Of a stretch of 5,053 nucleotides of DNA, positions 1-4,933 are shown in pieces. The stretch covers positions 1-5,053 of the forward strand of contig JAJTHR010000048.1 of the NCBI GenBank assembly GCA_021298935.1. The letters are read 5' to 3'. Source of the DNA: Parachlamydia sp. Its GTDB lineage: Bacteria > Chlamydiota > Chlamydiia > Chlamydiales > Parachlamydiaceae. The notes beneath the pieces were generated by a model, which was not told the DNA's origin, did no database searches, and saw only the letters and a list, made by a program, of their open reading frames with translations. The position numbers and the translations under genes are program-made. How positions within the stretch are numbered: the first letter of the stretch is position 1; the number at the start of each line of letters is the position of its first letter.

Positions 1-25
1 AAATTTGACTTGTGATCACCTTCAT
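1..25 (-). CDS. Probable 5' end of a gene leaving the window (first 8 codons)
   Basis: On the minus strand an ATG at 25-23 opens a frame reading MKVITSQI up to the window edge with no stop. It is the first standard start codon after an in-frame TGA at 55-53, so the start cannot lie further upstream unless a rare start is used. A strong Shine-Dalgarno sequence, AAGGAG (44-39), lies 13 nt upstream; this is longer than the usual 5-9 nt. The ATG and the Shine-Dalgarno both fall inside the long hairpin at 20-92, which suggests translational control. Eight codons are too few to assign any function. The gene would be co-directional with the HEAT-repeat gene upstream, across a gap of about 190 bp. 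The frame could also be chance. Confidence 0.42.
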
Positions 26-92
26 CTTTAAAAGATCTCTCCTTGTTGATATTCAAAGATATCAACTTCGAAAAGATCTTTTAAATCTGAAG
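20..92 (-). promoter_or_regulatory. Long imperfect hairpin enclosing a Shine-Dalgarno and start codon (possible translational switch)
   Basis: This is a nested inverted repeat. In plus coordinates 20-24 pairs with 88-92 (5 bp), 27-38 pairs perfectly with 74-85 (12 bp), and 45-52 pairs perfectly with 59-66 (8 bp) around a 6-nt loop (53-58). Between the 5-bp and 12-bp stems lie two opposed GA/GA dinucleotides when read as minus-strand RNA, a context in which tandem G-A pairs are often stable. In the internal loop, minus-strand UUUC (73-70) can pair with GGAG (42-39) of the Shine-Dalgarno using two G-U wobbles. The start codon at 25-23 overlaps the outer stem. No U-tract follows on either strand, so it does not look like an intrinsic terminator. 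The structure is seen directly; a thermosensor, protein-binding or ligand-binding role is inference. Confidence 0.5.
39..44 (-). promoter_or_regulatory. Shine-Dalgarno AAGGAG of the gene leaving the left edge
   Basis: The minus strand reads AAGGAG at 44-39, a near-perfect anti-16S match and stronger than any ribosome binding site ahead of the five complete genes here. It sits 13 nt before the ATG at 25-23. It lies in the internal loop of the hairpin at 20-92, opposite a UUUC stretch that can pair with part of it. Confidence 0.45.
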
Positions 93-213
93 CGCTGACA
101 AGCCAACTTTATGGTTTTATTTTTGGGAAATGGTATAAATTATTAATTAAAAATTCCTTTAATCAAAAATTAAATATAGCAAAAAAACAAATAAAAATTC
201 AATTGTAATTTAA
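93..213. other. AT-rich spacer between the HEAT-repeat gene and the left-edge gene
   Basis: This spacer is dominated by A and T runs and has no coding frame. Reading down from the HEAT-repeat stop codon, the minus strand carries runs of T (for example opposite 181-187), but I find no GC-containing hairpin before them, so no intrinsic terminator can be claimed. The short motif AAAAATT occurs twice (148-154 and 165-171), which is not remarkable in DNA of this composition. Confidence 0.6.
139..166 (-). promoter_or_regulatory. Weak candidate sigma70 promoter for the left-edge gene
   Basis: On the minus strand TTGATT (166-161, 4 of 6 match to TTGACA) is followed after 16 nt by AATAAT (144-139, 5 of 6 match to TATAAT). 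Transcription would start near 132, giving a leader of roughly 107 nt that contains the whole hairpin at 20-92. The surrounding DNA is so AT-rich that such matches are expected by chance, so this is only a candidate. Confidence 0.22.
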
Positions 214-1944
214 TTAATGATTTAAGCATTGAATAAGCGACATGGCTGAAATTAGACGAAGTGTTTGCGAGGCCTCATGCAAACGAGTGACCAAAAAAGG
301 GAGGGAGGAGTGGGAGCCTATGCGGCCAAGCCCTTCGAGAATTTTAATTTTTACATCCATATTGGCGCCTGCGTAACCCTTTTCCAACACGGCAATCGCA
401 GCCTCTTCGCGCGACCACAATGAAACAATGAGCGCTGCCTGCAGGGCCAAAGCAGGGCTTGGATCATGCATTAAATGCCTGACAACTTCAATGGCTGCAT
501 CTCCTCCTTCCGATAATAGAAGAGCAGCAGCCGAGCCTGTAATGCCCCATGTCTTTTCCAATAAAAATAAACGGATCTCTTCCTCTATACCGGGCGTTTT
601 CAATTGCGCTAATACATTGTACATCTGGAGGCGTGTTAATTGGTTTTGTGCTTCTGTTGGGAAGTCGCTTTCTTTTTCGTTATGTTTTTTTAGGCAAACA
701 GCTTCAAATTGCCCATACTCTTTATGGCACCAATTCCTTTTGTCTTCTTTAAGCGCACTCTTGATTACTTCAGCTGCCTCATTGAGTAAAAGACGCTGCC
801 CGATCAAAGCGAGGGAAAGGTTGACACGTACAAAAGGATCGAAATGGCTGGTAAAATGTTTTTCGCAAAAACTCATTCCATAGGGCCCCAGTCCCTTAAG
901 GGCTGCGGCAGCCATCATGCGGACATCCGGATGGGAGGAGAATAAATAGCCTTCAAGTAAAGATCCTCCCTCTTCAGGTGCGTAGAGTGCCAGAAGCCAG
1001 GCGGCTGACAGGGCCGATTCATAAGGCCCTTTGTTTGCCCCTTGGCGGGCAATCTGCAGAAAGTCACTCTCTTGCGGCCTAATCAGACCAAACGCTTGGA
1101 AAGCAGCGGCCCTGACGGATGGTTTTTGATCCTTTGCGAGGTTTAGCAAAAGGGGTAATTGCTGGCCCAAATCAAATTGTGCAATGGCTTTGCAGGCTAG
1201 CAAACGCAATTCCCCATGCGGGCTTTGGGCAAGATGCACCAGCTCTTTGTCCTGGATTCCTTCAAGCAAGTGGACAAGGCCTTCAACGGCCAGGGCTTTT
1301 TCCTCTTGTGAAAATTGCTTCGAGAGAATGATTTTTTCCAAATCCTCCTTCATTTCAACCATTTTCATATTACCAGCAGCCTTGATGGCTTCAAGGCGTA
1401 CCGCCCTAATTTTTTCCTGATGAAATAAACGTTTTACTTCAACTGCCAAACCGGCATCATGCATGTGACCTGCCAGGCGGGTGGAAAACGTACGAATGGC
1501 ATAATTTTGATCATGCATGCCTTGGATGATCAAAGCGACACCTTTAGCGTCCTGACAAAAAAATGCAGCCAAAAGGGCAATTTGGCGCGTCAAGGGGGAA
1601 GAAGACCTGTTTCCTTTCGCTAAAATGGCCCAAGCCATTTCTTCAAGTAGCTCATGATTATTTTTTTGATCAGGGAAGAGGGTGAGTAGTTGATGCCACC
1701 CGTCAAGCATTTCCTTCTCCATGCCTAGAGAGGCTAAAGACCTGATATAACCCGTATGGAGGGAAAGTTCGCCAGGATAGGACAAAAGCCCTCTTTTTGC
1801 TTCGTCATAGGCTGACCGCGCATCTTTGATCACCAGGTGAGCGTGCACACGCCTGGCAACCTGATGAGGGGCCGCATCATTCCCCCAAAGATTCAGGGTG
1901 AGGGAAAGTAAAAAGAGGACCCCTGTCCTAAAGCACGCCTGCAT
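214..1944 (-). CDS. Exported HEAT-repeat protein, 576 aa
   Basis: This is an alpha-solenoid protein probably acting as a protein-binding scaffold outside the cytoplasm; no enzymatic motif is visible. Residues 1-25 look like a Sec signal peptide: an Arg at 6, a hydrophobic stretch at 8-20, then GNDAA. Residues about 27-95 are TPR-like helical pairs. From about 115 to the end runs a series of HEAT-type units with the D-x-x-x-x-R-x-x-A-a-x-a-L pattern, clearest at 144-161, 176-193, 241-257, 272-288, 336-353, 366-383, 494-511, 527-544 and 560-574. A charged segment at about 400-435 interrupts them. The start is well fixed: TAG lies two codons upstream in frame. No strong Shine-Dalgarno is seen, and the gene overlaps the macro-domain gene by 17 bp, so translation is probably coupled. 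It is the last gene of the operon. From memory it may correspond to chlamydial CT384-type proteins; PBS-lyase HEAT-like repeats are the alternative label. Confidence 0.87.
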   Translation of the reverse strand: MQACFRTGVLFLLSLTLNLWGNDAAPHQVARRVHAHLVIKDARSAYDEAKRGLLSYPGELSLHTGYIRSLASLGMEKEMLDGWHQLLTLFPDQKNNHELLEEMAWAILAKGNRSSSPLTRQIALLAAFFCQDAKGVALIIQGMHDQNYAIRTFSTRLAGHMHDAGLAVEVKRLFHQEKIRAVRLEAIKAAGNMKMVEMKEDLEKIILSKQFSQEEKALAVEGLVHLLEGIQDKELVHLAQSPHGELRLLACKAIAQFDLGQQLPLLLNLAKDQKPSVRAAAFQAFGLIRPQESDFLQIARQGANKGPYESALSAAWLLALYAPEEGGSLLEGYLFSSHPDVRMMAAAALKGLGPYGMSFCEKHFTSHFDPFVRVNLSLALIGQRLLLNEAAEVIKSALKEDKRNWCHKEYGQFEAVCLKKHNEKESDFPTEAQNQLTRLQMYNVLAQLKTPGIEEEIRLFLLEKTWGITGSAAALLLSEGGDAAIEVVRHLMHDPSPALALQAALIVSLWSREEAAIAVLEKGYAGANMDVKIKILEGLGRIGSHSSLPFLVTRLHEASQTLRLISAMSLIQCLNH

Positions 1945-2845
1945 ACACTACGGAGTATCTTTCGTTTGGTAGAAAATGAATCGAGATAGCGTCTAGTGAA
2001 GTATTCGGAAAATCATGCAAAAAATCATAGATGGCTTTCATTGATATTTCCGCTGCCCGCTCCCGTGGAAAGCGAAAAATACCCGTGCTAATGGAAGGGA
2101 AGGCGATGGCTGTTTTGTTGTTATCGCTCGCCAGTTTTAAACTATTGTAATAGCATGAATAGAGCGCATTTTCTTTTTCCACAGATGTTTCAGGACCCTG
2201 CGGCCCAGCGACCACAATCACATGATCAATGTTCTTGTTTTTCAGATTTCCGCTTCCGATCATGGCAGCATATCCTGAAACAAAATGTCCTTGATAATGA
2301 TCTTTTAAGAGTCCATGCTGATCGGCGTACAACTGCCCCCCTTCATTGTGAATGGCCCCATCGATGCCACTTCCGCCTCTTAAACTAAGATTGGCTGCAT
2401 TCACGATGACATCAGCCCCGCTTTCAAATAAATTTTGACGACGAATCGAAACAGCACATCGGTTTTCATGGAAACTAAAACCCAAGTGGCTTTCCTGGGG
2501 ATTAGCAAATAATTTTGCTATCGTTTCCTTTTCTTCGATAGTTAGGTCGCCCGGATAGTTGCGCACTTCATTAATTTCTGTGATCCCTGCCTCTTCCCCC
2601 TGAATAACCGGTAATGCCACCTCTTGAACCCTTACTTGTTCCTCGGTCATTTCCTCTTTCTTGCATAGTCGCCCATAAAGAGTTGCCAAGTTGTAAATTA
2701 AGCAAATACTAATAGGAATCACGATAGTAAGAAAGCTGATCACTTTGGCTAACGCTAAAACATTTGTTGTAAAATGATTTTCTTGAAAGTTAGAAAGCTC
2801 ATGCGCCCCATTAAAATAGGAATGATAAAGATTATTGATGGTCAT
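1928..2845 (-). CDS. Membrane-anchored macro-domain protein (ADP-ribose binding/hydrolase), 305 aa
   Basis: Macro domains bind ADP-ribose; the MacroD branch removes mono-ADP-ribose from acidic residues and deacetylates O-acetyl-ADP-ribose. The domain spans about residues 128-305. It has ADVIVNAAN (144-152), the glycine loop GGSGIDGAIH (157-166) and the second ligand loop SISTGIFRFP (251-260). N152 and D162 keep the ten-residue spacing of the catalytic Asn and Asp of human MACROD2, so activity is plausible. Ahead of it, unlike stand-alone macro proteins, are a polar N-terminus rich in N, S, T and H (1-28), a hydrophobic segment at about 29-57 followed by RLCKK, and an acidic linker (64-110). 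The ATG overlaps the isochorismatase stop as ATGA with no clear Shine-Dalgarno, so coupled translation is likely. The N-terminus could be a type III secretion signal with an inclusion-membrane anchor, or simply an inner-membrane anchor. The domain call is firm; location and target are inference. Confidence 0.93.
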   Translation of the reverse strand: MTINNLYHSYFNGAHELSNFQENHFTTNVLALAKVISFLTIVIPISICLIYNLATLYGRLCKKEEMTEEQVRVQEVALPVIQGEEAGITEINEVRNYPGDLTIEEKETIAKLFANPQESHLGFSFHENRCAVSIRRQNLFESGADVIVNAANLSLRGGSGIDGAIHNEGGQLYADQHGLLKDHYQGHFVSGYAAMIGSGNLKNKNIDHVIVVAGPQGPETSVEKENALYSCYYNSLKLASDNNKTAIAFPSISTGIFRFPRERAAEISMKAIYDFLHDFPNTSLDAISIHFLPNERYSVVYAGVL

Positions 2846-3405
2846 TTAATTATCCGGCTTATTAATTTAAATTTTTCATTTTTTGAATCTTGAATTAATT
2901 CAAATAATAATGATTCTACACTAGTTATTCTAATTCCGCAATCGCGCATTTCAGAAAGACCTATTGCATATTGATCCTTGGAACGTGAAGTCGTAGCATC
3001 CGCTAGGACGGCGACATTCTTCCCCAGCCGCTTTAGCCCCTTGGCCGTTTGCAAGACGCAAATATGAGCTTCAATGCCGATCAGAACCCATTGTTTAAAG
3101 GGCAGTTTTAAAAATTCAGCATTAATCTTCGGATCATCCAGGCATGAAAAAGCGGTTTTTACCAGAGGGATGTAAGAGGTTCCCATCAAAGTTTTTATAG
3201 AAGGAAGCGTTCCTCCAAGACCGTCCGGATATTGTTCAGTGATAAAAAGAGGTCTGTCAAGCGCTTGAAAACTTTGGATAGCCTGATGGACGGCTCTCAG
3301 GGTTTCACCCCCCCTATCCATTGCCGCAAAGACCTTTTCCTGCATATCGATAATCAATAAAGCAGTCTGATCGATTGAAAAGGGGGTCTGTGCGGAAGAA
3401 ATCAT
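2842..3405 (-). CDS. Isochorismatase-fold hydrolase of the ISOC1/ISOC2 type, 187 aa
   Basis: This is a cysteine hydrolase of the isochorismatase/nicotinamidase superfamily. The expected catalytic triad is present: D20 in LLIIDMQ, K83 in LVKTAFS, and C116 in GIEAHICVLQTA, with the cis-peptide-like GIEAH (110-114) just before the nucleophile. The sequence TEQYPDGLGGTLP (56-68), the SRSKDQ segment (140-145) and the ending QDSKNEKFKLISRIIK follow animal ISOC1/ISOC2 proteins closely as I recall them, more than true isochorismatases or nicotinamidases such as PncA. The substrate of this branch is not well established, so no gene symbol is given. It is cytosolic, with no signal peptide. The start codon overlaps the hinT stop as ATGA, and its own stop overlaps the macro gene the same way. 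No Shine-Dalgarno at proper spacing is evident, which supports translational coupling within an operon. Confidence 0.93.
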   Translation of the reverse strand: MISSAQTPFSIDQTALLIIDMQEKVFAAMDRGGETLRAVHQAIQSFQALDRPLFITEQYPDGLGGTLPSIKTLMGTSYIPLVKTAFSCLDDPKINAEFLKLPFKQWVLIGIEAHICVLQTAKGLKRLGKNVAVLADATTSRSKDQYAIGLSEMRDCGIRITSVESLLFELIQDSKNEKFKLISRIIK

Positions 3406-3743
3406 GCCATGGGACCGAGATCCCTTCCCCCAATTAAGTGAAAATGGAGATGAAAAATGGTCTGGCCGGCCGAAACGCCGTTATTAGTGAGAAGGCGGTA
3501 CCCCTCTTCGATATGAAATTCTTTTGCCAGTTGCTGCACAACCTGCATGATTTCACCAAGCAATGATGCATCTTCTTTTTGCAGGGCTTGAAAGTTATTA
3601 AATTCTTGCTTGGGCATGATCAGCAAATGGACAGGGGCGATTGGATGCAGATCCTTGATGGCTAACACACGCTCGTTTTCAAAAACCTTCTCGGCCGGAA
3701 GCTCCCCATTAATAATTTTTCCAAACACAGTTGTCATCGGCAT
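3402..3743 (-). CDS. hinT: HIT-family (HinT-type) purine nucleoside phosphoramidase, 113 aa
   Basis: HinT proteins are small dimeric enzymes that hydrolyse AMP-NH2-type phosphoramidates and aminoacyl-AMP adducts in the cytosol. The length is normal for the family. The N-terminal FGKIINGELPAEKVFE (7-22) and LAIKDLHPIAPVHLLIMPK (27-45) segments are typical. The histidine triad HLHFHL is at 98-103, with H100 the expected nucleophile. It is preceded by SAGQT (91-95) and followed by GGRDLGPMA, which resembles the GGRPLGPM of E. coli HinT. The start may be the second ATG (3737-3735, residue 3): AAGGA at 3751-3747 is 9 nt from that codon but only 3 nt from the first ATG. It follows the MYG1 gene after 47 bp with no convincing promoter or terminator between, and overlaps the isochorismatase gene by 4 bp. 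From memory it corresponds to chlamydial CT385 (annotated ycfF/HIT). Confidence 0.96.
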   Translation of the reverse strand: MPMTTVFGKIINGELPAEKVFENERVLAIKDLHPIAPVHLLIMPKQEFNNFQALQKEDASLLGEIMQVVQQLAKEFHIEEGYRLLTNNGVSAGQTIFHLHFHLIGGRDLGPMA

Positions 3744-3751
3744 ATTTCCTT
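3735..3751 (-). promoter_or_regulatory. Ribosome binding site that favours the second ATG of hinT
   Basis: The minus strand reads AAGGA at 3751-3747. The first possible ATG (3743-3741) follows after only 3 nt, which is too close. The second ATG (3737-3735) follows after 9 nt, near the optimal spacing. The native protein is therefore probably 111 aa, starting MTTVFGK. Confidence 0.5.
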
Positions 3752-3790
3752 ACTTGTAGAGGGTATTTTAAAATGCGATCAGAATGCAAA
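3744..3790 (-). other. 47-bp gap between the MYG1 gene and hinT
   Basis: The gap holds the hinT ribosome binding site and the short palindrome ATTTTAAAAT (3765-3774 region). A TAAAAT hexamer could serve as a -10, but no acceptable -35 lies 16-18 nt upstream. No stem followed by U's is present. Read-through from the MYG1 gene into hinT is therefore the simplest reading. Confidence 0.5.
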
Positions 3791-4681
3791 TCATCCGATC
3801 GAGCTTTTAAAACACCCTCTTAACGTGAATTCAAGCGCCTTCATGGCATCGTCTTTTGTTTCCCAAACGGAAATGAAGCGCCCTTTATGGCAAAAAATGG
3901 CTCCAGGAATACCTGAAACCCTTTTCAAATCGTCATTAATCAAACCTGCCCACTCCTGAGGCTGAGGGAGGCGTACTTTCATGCGGTCTTGATAATTAGG
4001 CGGGATTCCACGCAGCTTCCAATGGGTGCCGGACGGCATAATGACAAATAAAGCGGGATGGTTCTCCCCATTCAGTTCAAAAAAGATTTCAAGCCAGGGC
4101 AAGTTCTTATCAAAAATCAGACATTCCTGGCATTTCCCCATGCAGTCTGCAACGGTCGCACGGCAGGATTGAGTGTATTCAAATCGGTCCCATAACCTTT
4201 TTAGATGCTGGTAAACAAATTTTAAAGCTTGGCGAAAGGCTTGATCCTGCTCTTCAGGGGTGCATTCATAGTGGATAGGGGTAAAATTGGAAACAATATG
4301 AGAAATTGAACAATAGCCAGGAATCAGGGGATCCCTTCCATTGTCATGCGCATCAATTCCCAAAATAAGGCTTTGATTAAAAAAATCGTATTCCTTTTCA
4401 GCTAAATAGCCTACTTCTTTCAGGTACTTTAAAATCATGCCGGCGCTGCTAAGAGGGCCTTGATAGTCTGCCTGATGATGGTCGAAAAGTTTTTTTTTGG
4501 GATCGTAAACCCCCCCCACATCGCAAACAAATTCACATTTTGACAGCCGAGCAGGATCTCTCGTACGCACAATCTTGTTTTCGTCTATCAGGCCAAAAAG
4601 CATGAGCAATGCACAGGCTGTGACCTCATCCGCATGAAAGGTGCCATCGTGAGTTCCGCAGCTTCGATATATTTTTTCCAT
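3791..4681 (-). CDS. MYG1-family DHH-like metal-dependent phosphohydrolase/nuclease, 296 aa
   Basis: The MYG1 family is related to DHH phosphoesterases; the eukaryotic member is reported as a 3'-5' RNA exonuclease, while bacterial members are poorly characterised. Metal-binding motifs appear in the expected order: GTHDGTFHADEV (9-20, with H11, D12, H16, D18), CDVGGVYDP (53-61, with D54), FDHHQ (66-70, the DHH signature) and GIDAHDNG (108-115). The C-terminal family segments are WKLRGIPP (221-228), EWAGL (243-247) and GIPGAIFCHKGRFISVW (257-273). The length fits bacterial members. An unusual CMGKCQEC cluster (180-187) lies in the middle, plus C173. It is probably cytosolic and the first gene of the operon, with a promoter at 4708-4736 and a leader of about 20 nt. 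The Shine-Dalgarno is weak (GAG 8 nt upstream). From memory it corresponds to chlamydial CT386. The family call is firm; the physiological substrate is unknown. Confidence 0.95.
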   Translation of the reverse strand: MEKIYRSCGTHDGTFHADEVTACALLMLFGLIDENKIVRTRDPARLSKCEFVCDVGGVYDPKKKLFDHHQADYQGPLSSAGMILKYLKEVGYLAEKEYDFFNQSLILGIDAHDNGRDPLIPGYCSISHIVSNFTPIHYECTPEEQDQAFRQALKFVYQHLKRLWDRFEYTQSCRATVADCMGKCQECLIFDKNLPWLEIFFELNGENHPALFVIMPSGTHWKLRGIPPNYQDRMKVRLPQPQEWAGLINDDLKRVSGIPGAIFCHKGRFISVWETKDDAMKALEFTLRGCFKSSIG

Positions 4682-4707
4682 AATAAACTCAAAAAAATCG
4701 AAATGGG

Positions 4708-4736
4708 ATTAAATGTCAATTATGGCACATTGACAA
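4708..4736 (-). promoter_or_regulatory. Sigma70-type promoter of the MYG1-hinT-ISOC-macro-HEAT operon
   Basis: On the minus strand TTGTCA (4736-4731, 5 of 6 to consensus) is followed after exactly 17 nt by TTTAAT (4713-4708, 5 of 6 to TATAAT). Transcription would start near 4701, about 20 nt before the MYG1 start codon. This is the best promoter match in the window and is well placed just downstream of the terminator-like hairpin at 4774-4801. Confidence 0.6.
4714..4735. repeat. Operator-like dyad within the operon promoter
   Basis: TGTCAAT (4714-4720) and ATTGACA (4729-4735) form a perfect 7-bp inverted repeat with an 8-bp spacer. It begins right after the -10 hexamer and ends inside the -35 hexamer of the MYG1-operon promoter, so a bound dimer would block RNA polymerase. 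The arms share the ATTGACA heptamer with the palindrome at 4949-4963. Part of the match is forced because one arm contains the -35 sequence. Confidence 0.4.
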
Positions 4737-4773
4737 TTTCAAAAAAAGGCAATTCAAGGAGTTATAAACATTT

Positions 4774-4801
4774 AAAAAAAAGGGACCTTAAGTTCCTTTT
4801 T
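4774..4801. terminator. Rho-independent terminator-like hairpin, possibly bidirectional
   Basis: The A5-GGGAC arm (4777-4786) and GTTCC-T5 arm (4792-4801) form a 10-bp stem around a 5-nt loop. On the plus strand all pairs form with one G-U wobble. On the minus strand that position is an A-C mismatch, but eight consecutive U's follow (opposite 4781-4774). It could end minus-strand transcription arriving from the right, insulating the MYG1 promoter, and perhaps end plus-strand transcription as well. Confidence 0.5.
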
Positions 4802-4853
4802 GATTAAGGTTTTTAAATCAGATTCAGCCATCAAGTGCGCAAATAGATGAATT

Positions 4854-4922
4854 TCAATGAGTTAAAGTTTTTAAAAAAATAATAAATAATGCATCACCTC
4901 TTTTTTTCAAGTATCTAAACAT
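4854..4922 (-). CDS. Possible 22-codon hydrophobic peptide frame
   Basis: An ATG at 4922-4920 opens a frame of 22 codons ending in TGA (4856-4854). It begins MFRYLKKRG, a basic start, followed by the hydrophobic stretch ALFIIFL, as in small membrane peptides. It has no recognisable Shine-Dalgarno and would lie only about 5 nt after the predicted start of transcription from the candidate promoter at 4934-4963. The terminator-like hairpin at 4774-4801 follows. Frames of this size arise by chance in AT-rich DNA, so this is a weak call; an untranslated small RNA is an equally good explanation. Confidence 0.12.
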   Translation of the reverse strand: MFRYLKKRGDALFIIFLKTLTH

Positions 4923-4933
4923 TTTTTTAGCTA

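Noticed and set aside
12..19. Perfect 8-bp palindrome GTGATCAC
   Set aside because: It is short, falls within the likely coding start of the left-edge gene (Val-Ile-Thr codons) and has no partner elsewhere in the window.
131..140. Plus-strand extended -10 look-alike (TGGTATAAAT)
   Set aside because: It has a good -10 shape but no -35 at proper spacing, and only the antisense strand of the HEAT-repeat gene lies downstream. It is most likely a chance match in AT-rich DNA.
196..210. Possible terminator hairpin after the HEAT-repeat gene around CAATTG
   Set aside because: Only the central 6 bp pair cleanly; the flanks mismatch and there is almost no GC content, so the run of U's that follows is not preceded by a stable stem.
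428..883. Plus-strand open frame of 151 codons antisense to the HEAT-repeat gene
   Set aside because: It lies wholly inside a well-supported minus-strand gene, has no domain pattern and is rich in Ser, Cys and Arg as expected of an antisense shadow. The shorter plus-strand frames at 549-752, 1119-1331, 1184-1420 and 2155-2388 were rejected for the same reason.
3765..3790. Internal promoter ahead of hinT using TAAAAT as a -10
   Set aside because: The bases 16-18 nt upstream do not resemble TTGACA, and the 47-bp spacing fits co-transcription with the MYG1 gene.
4120..4142. Radical-SAM signature in the MYG1-type protein
   Set aside because: The spacing CX3CX2C matches, but the rest of the protein is clearly a DHH-like MYG1 fold without the other radical-SAM features; it was kept only as an unexplained cysteine cluster.
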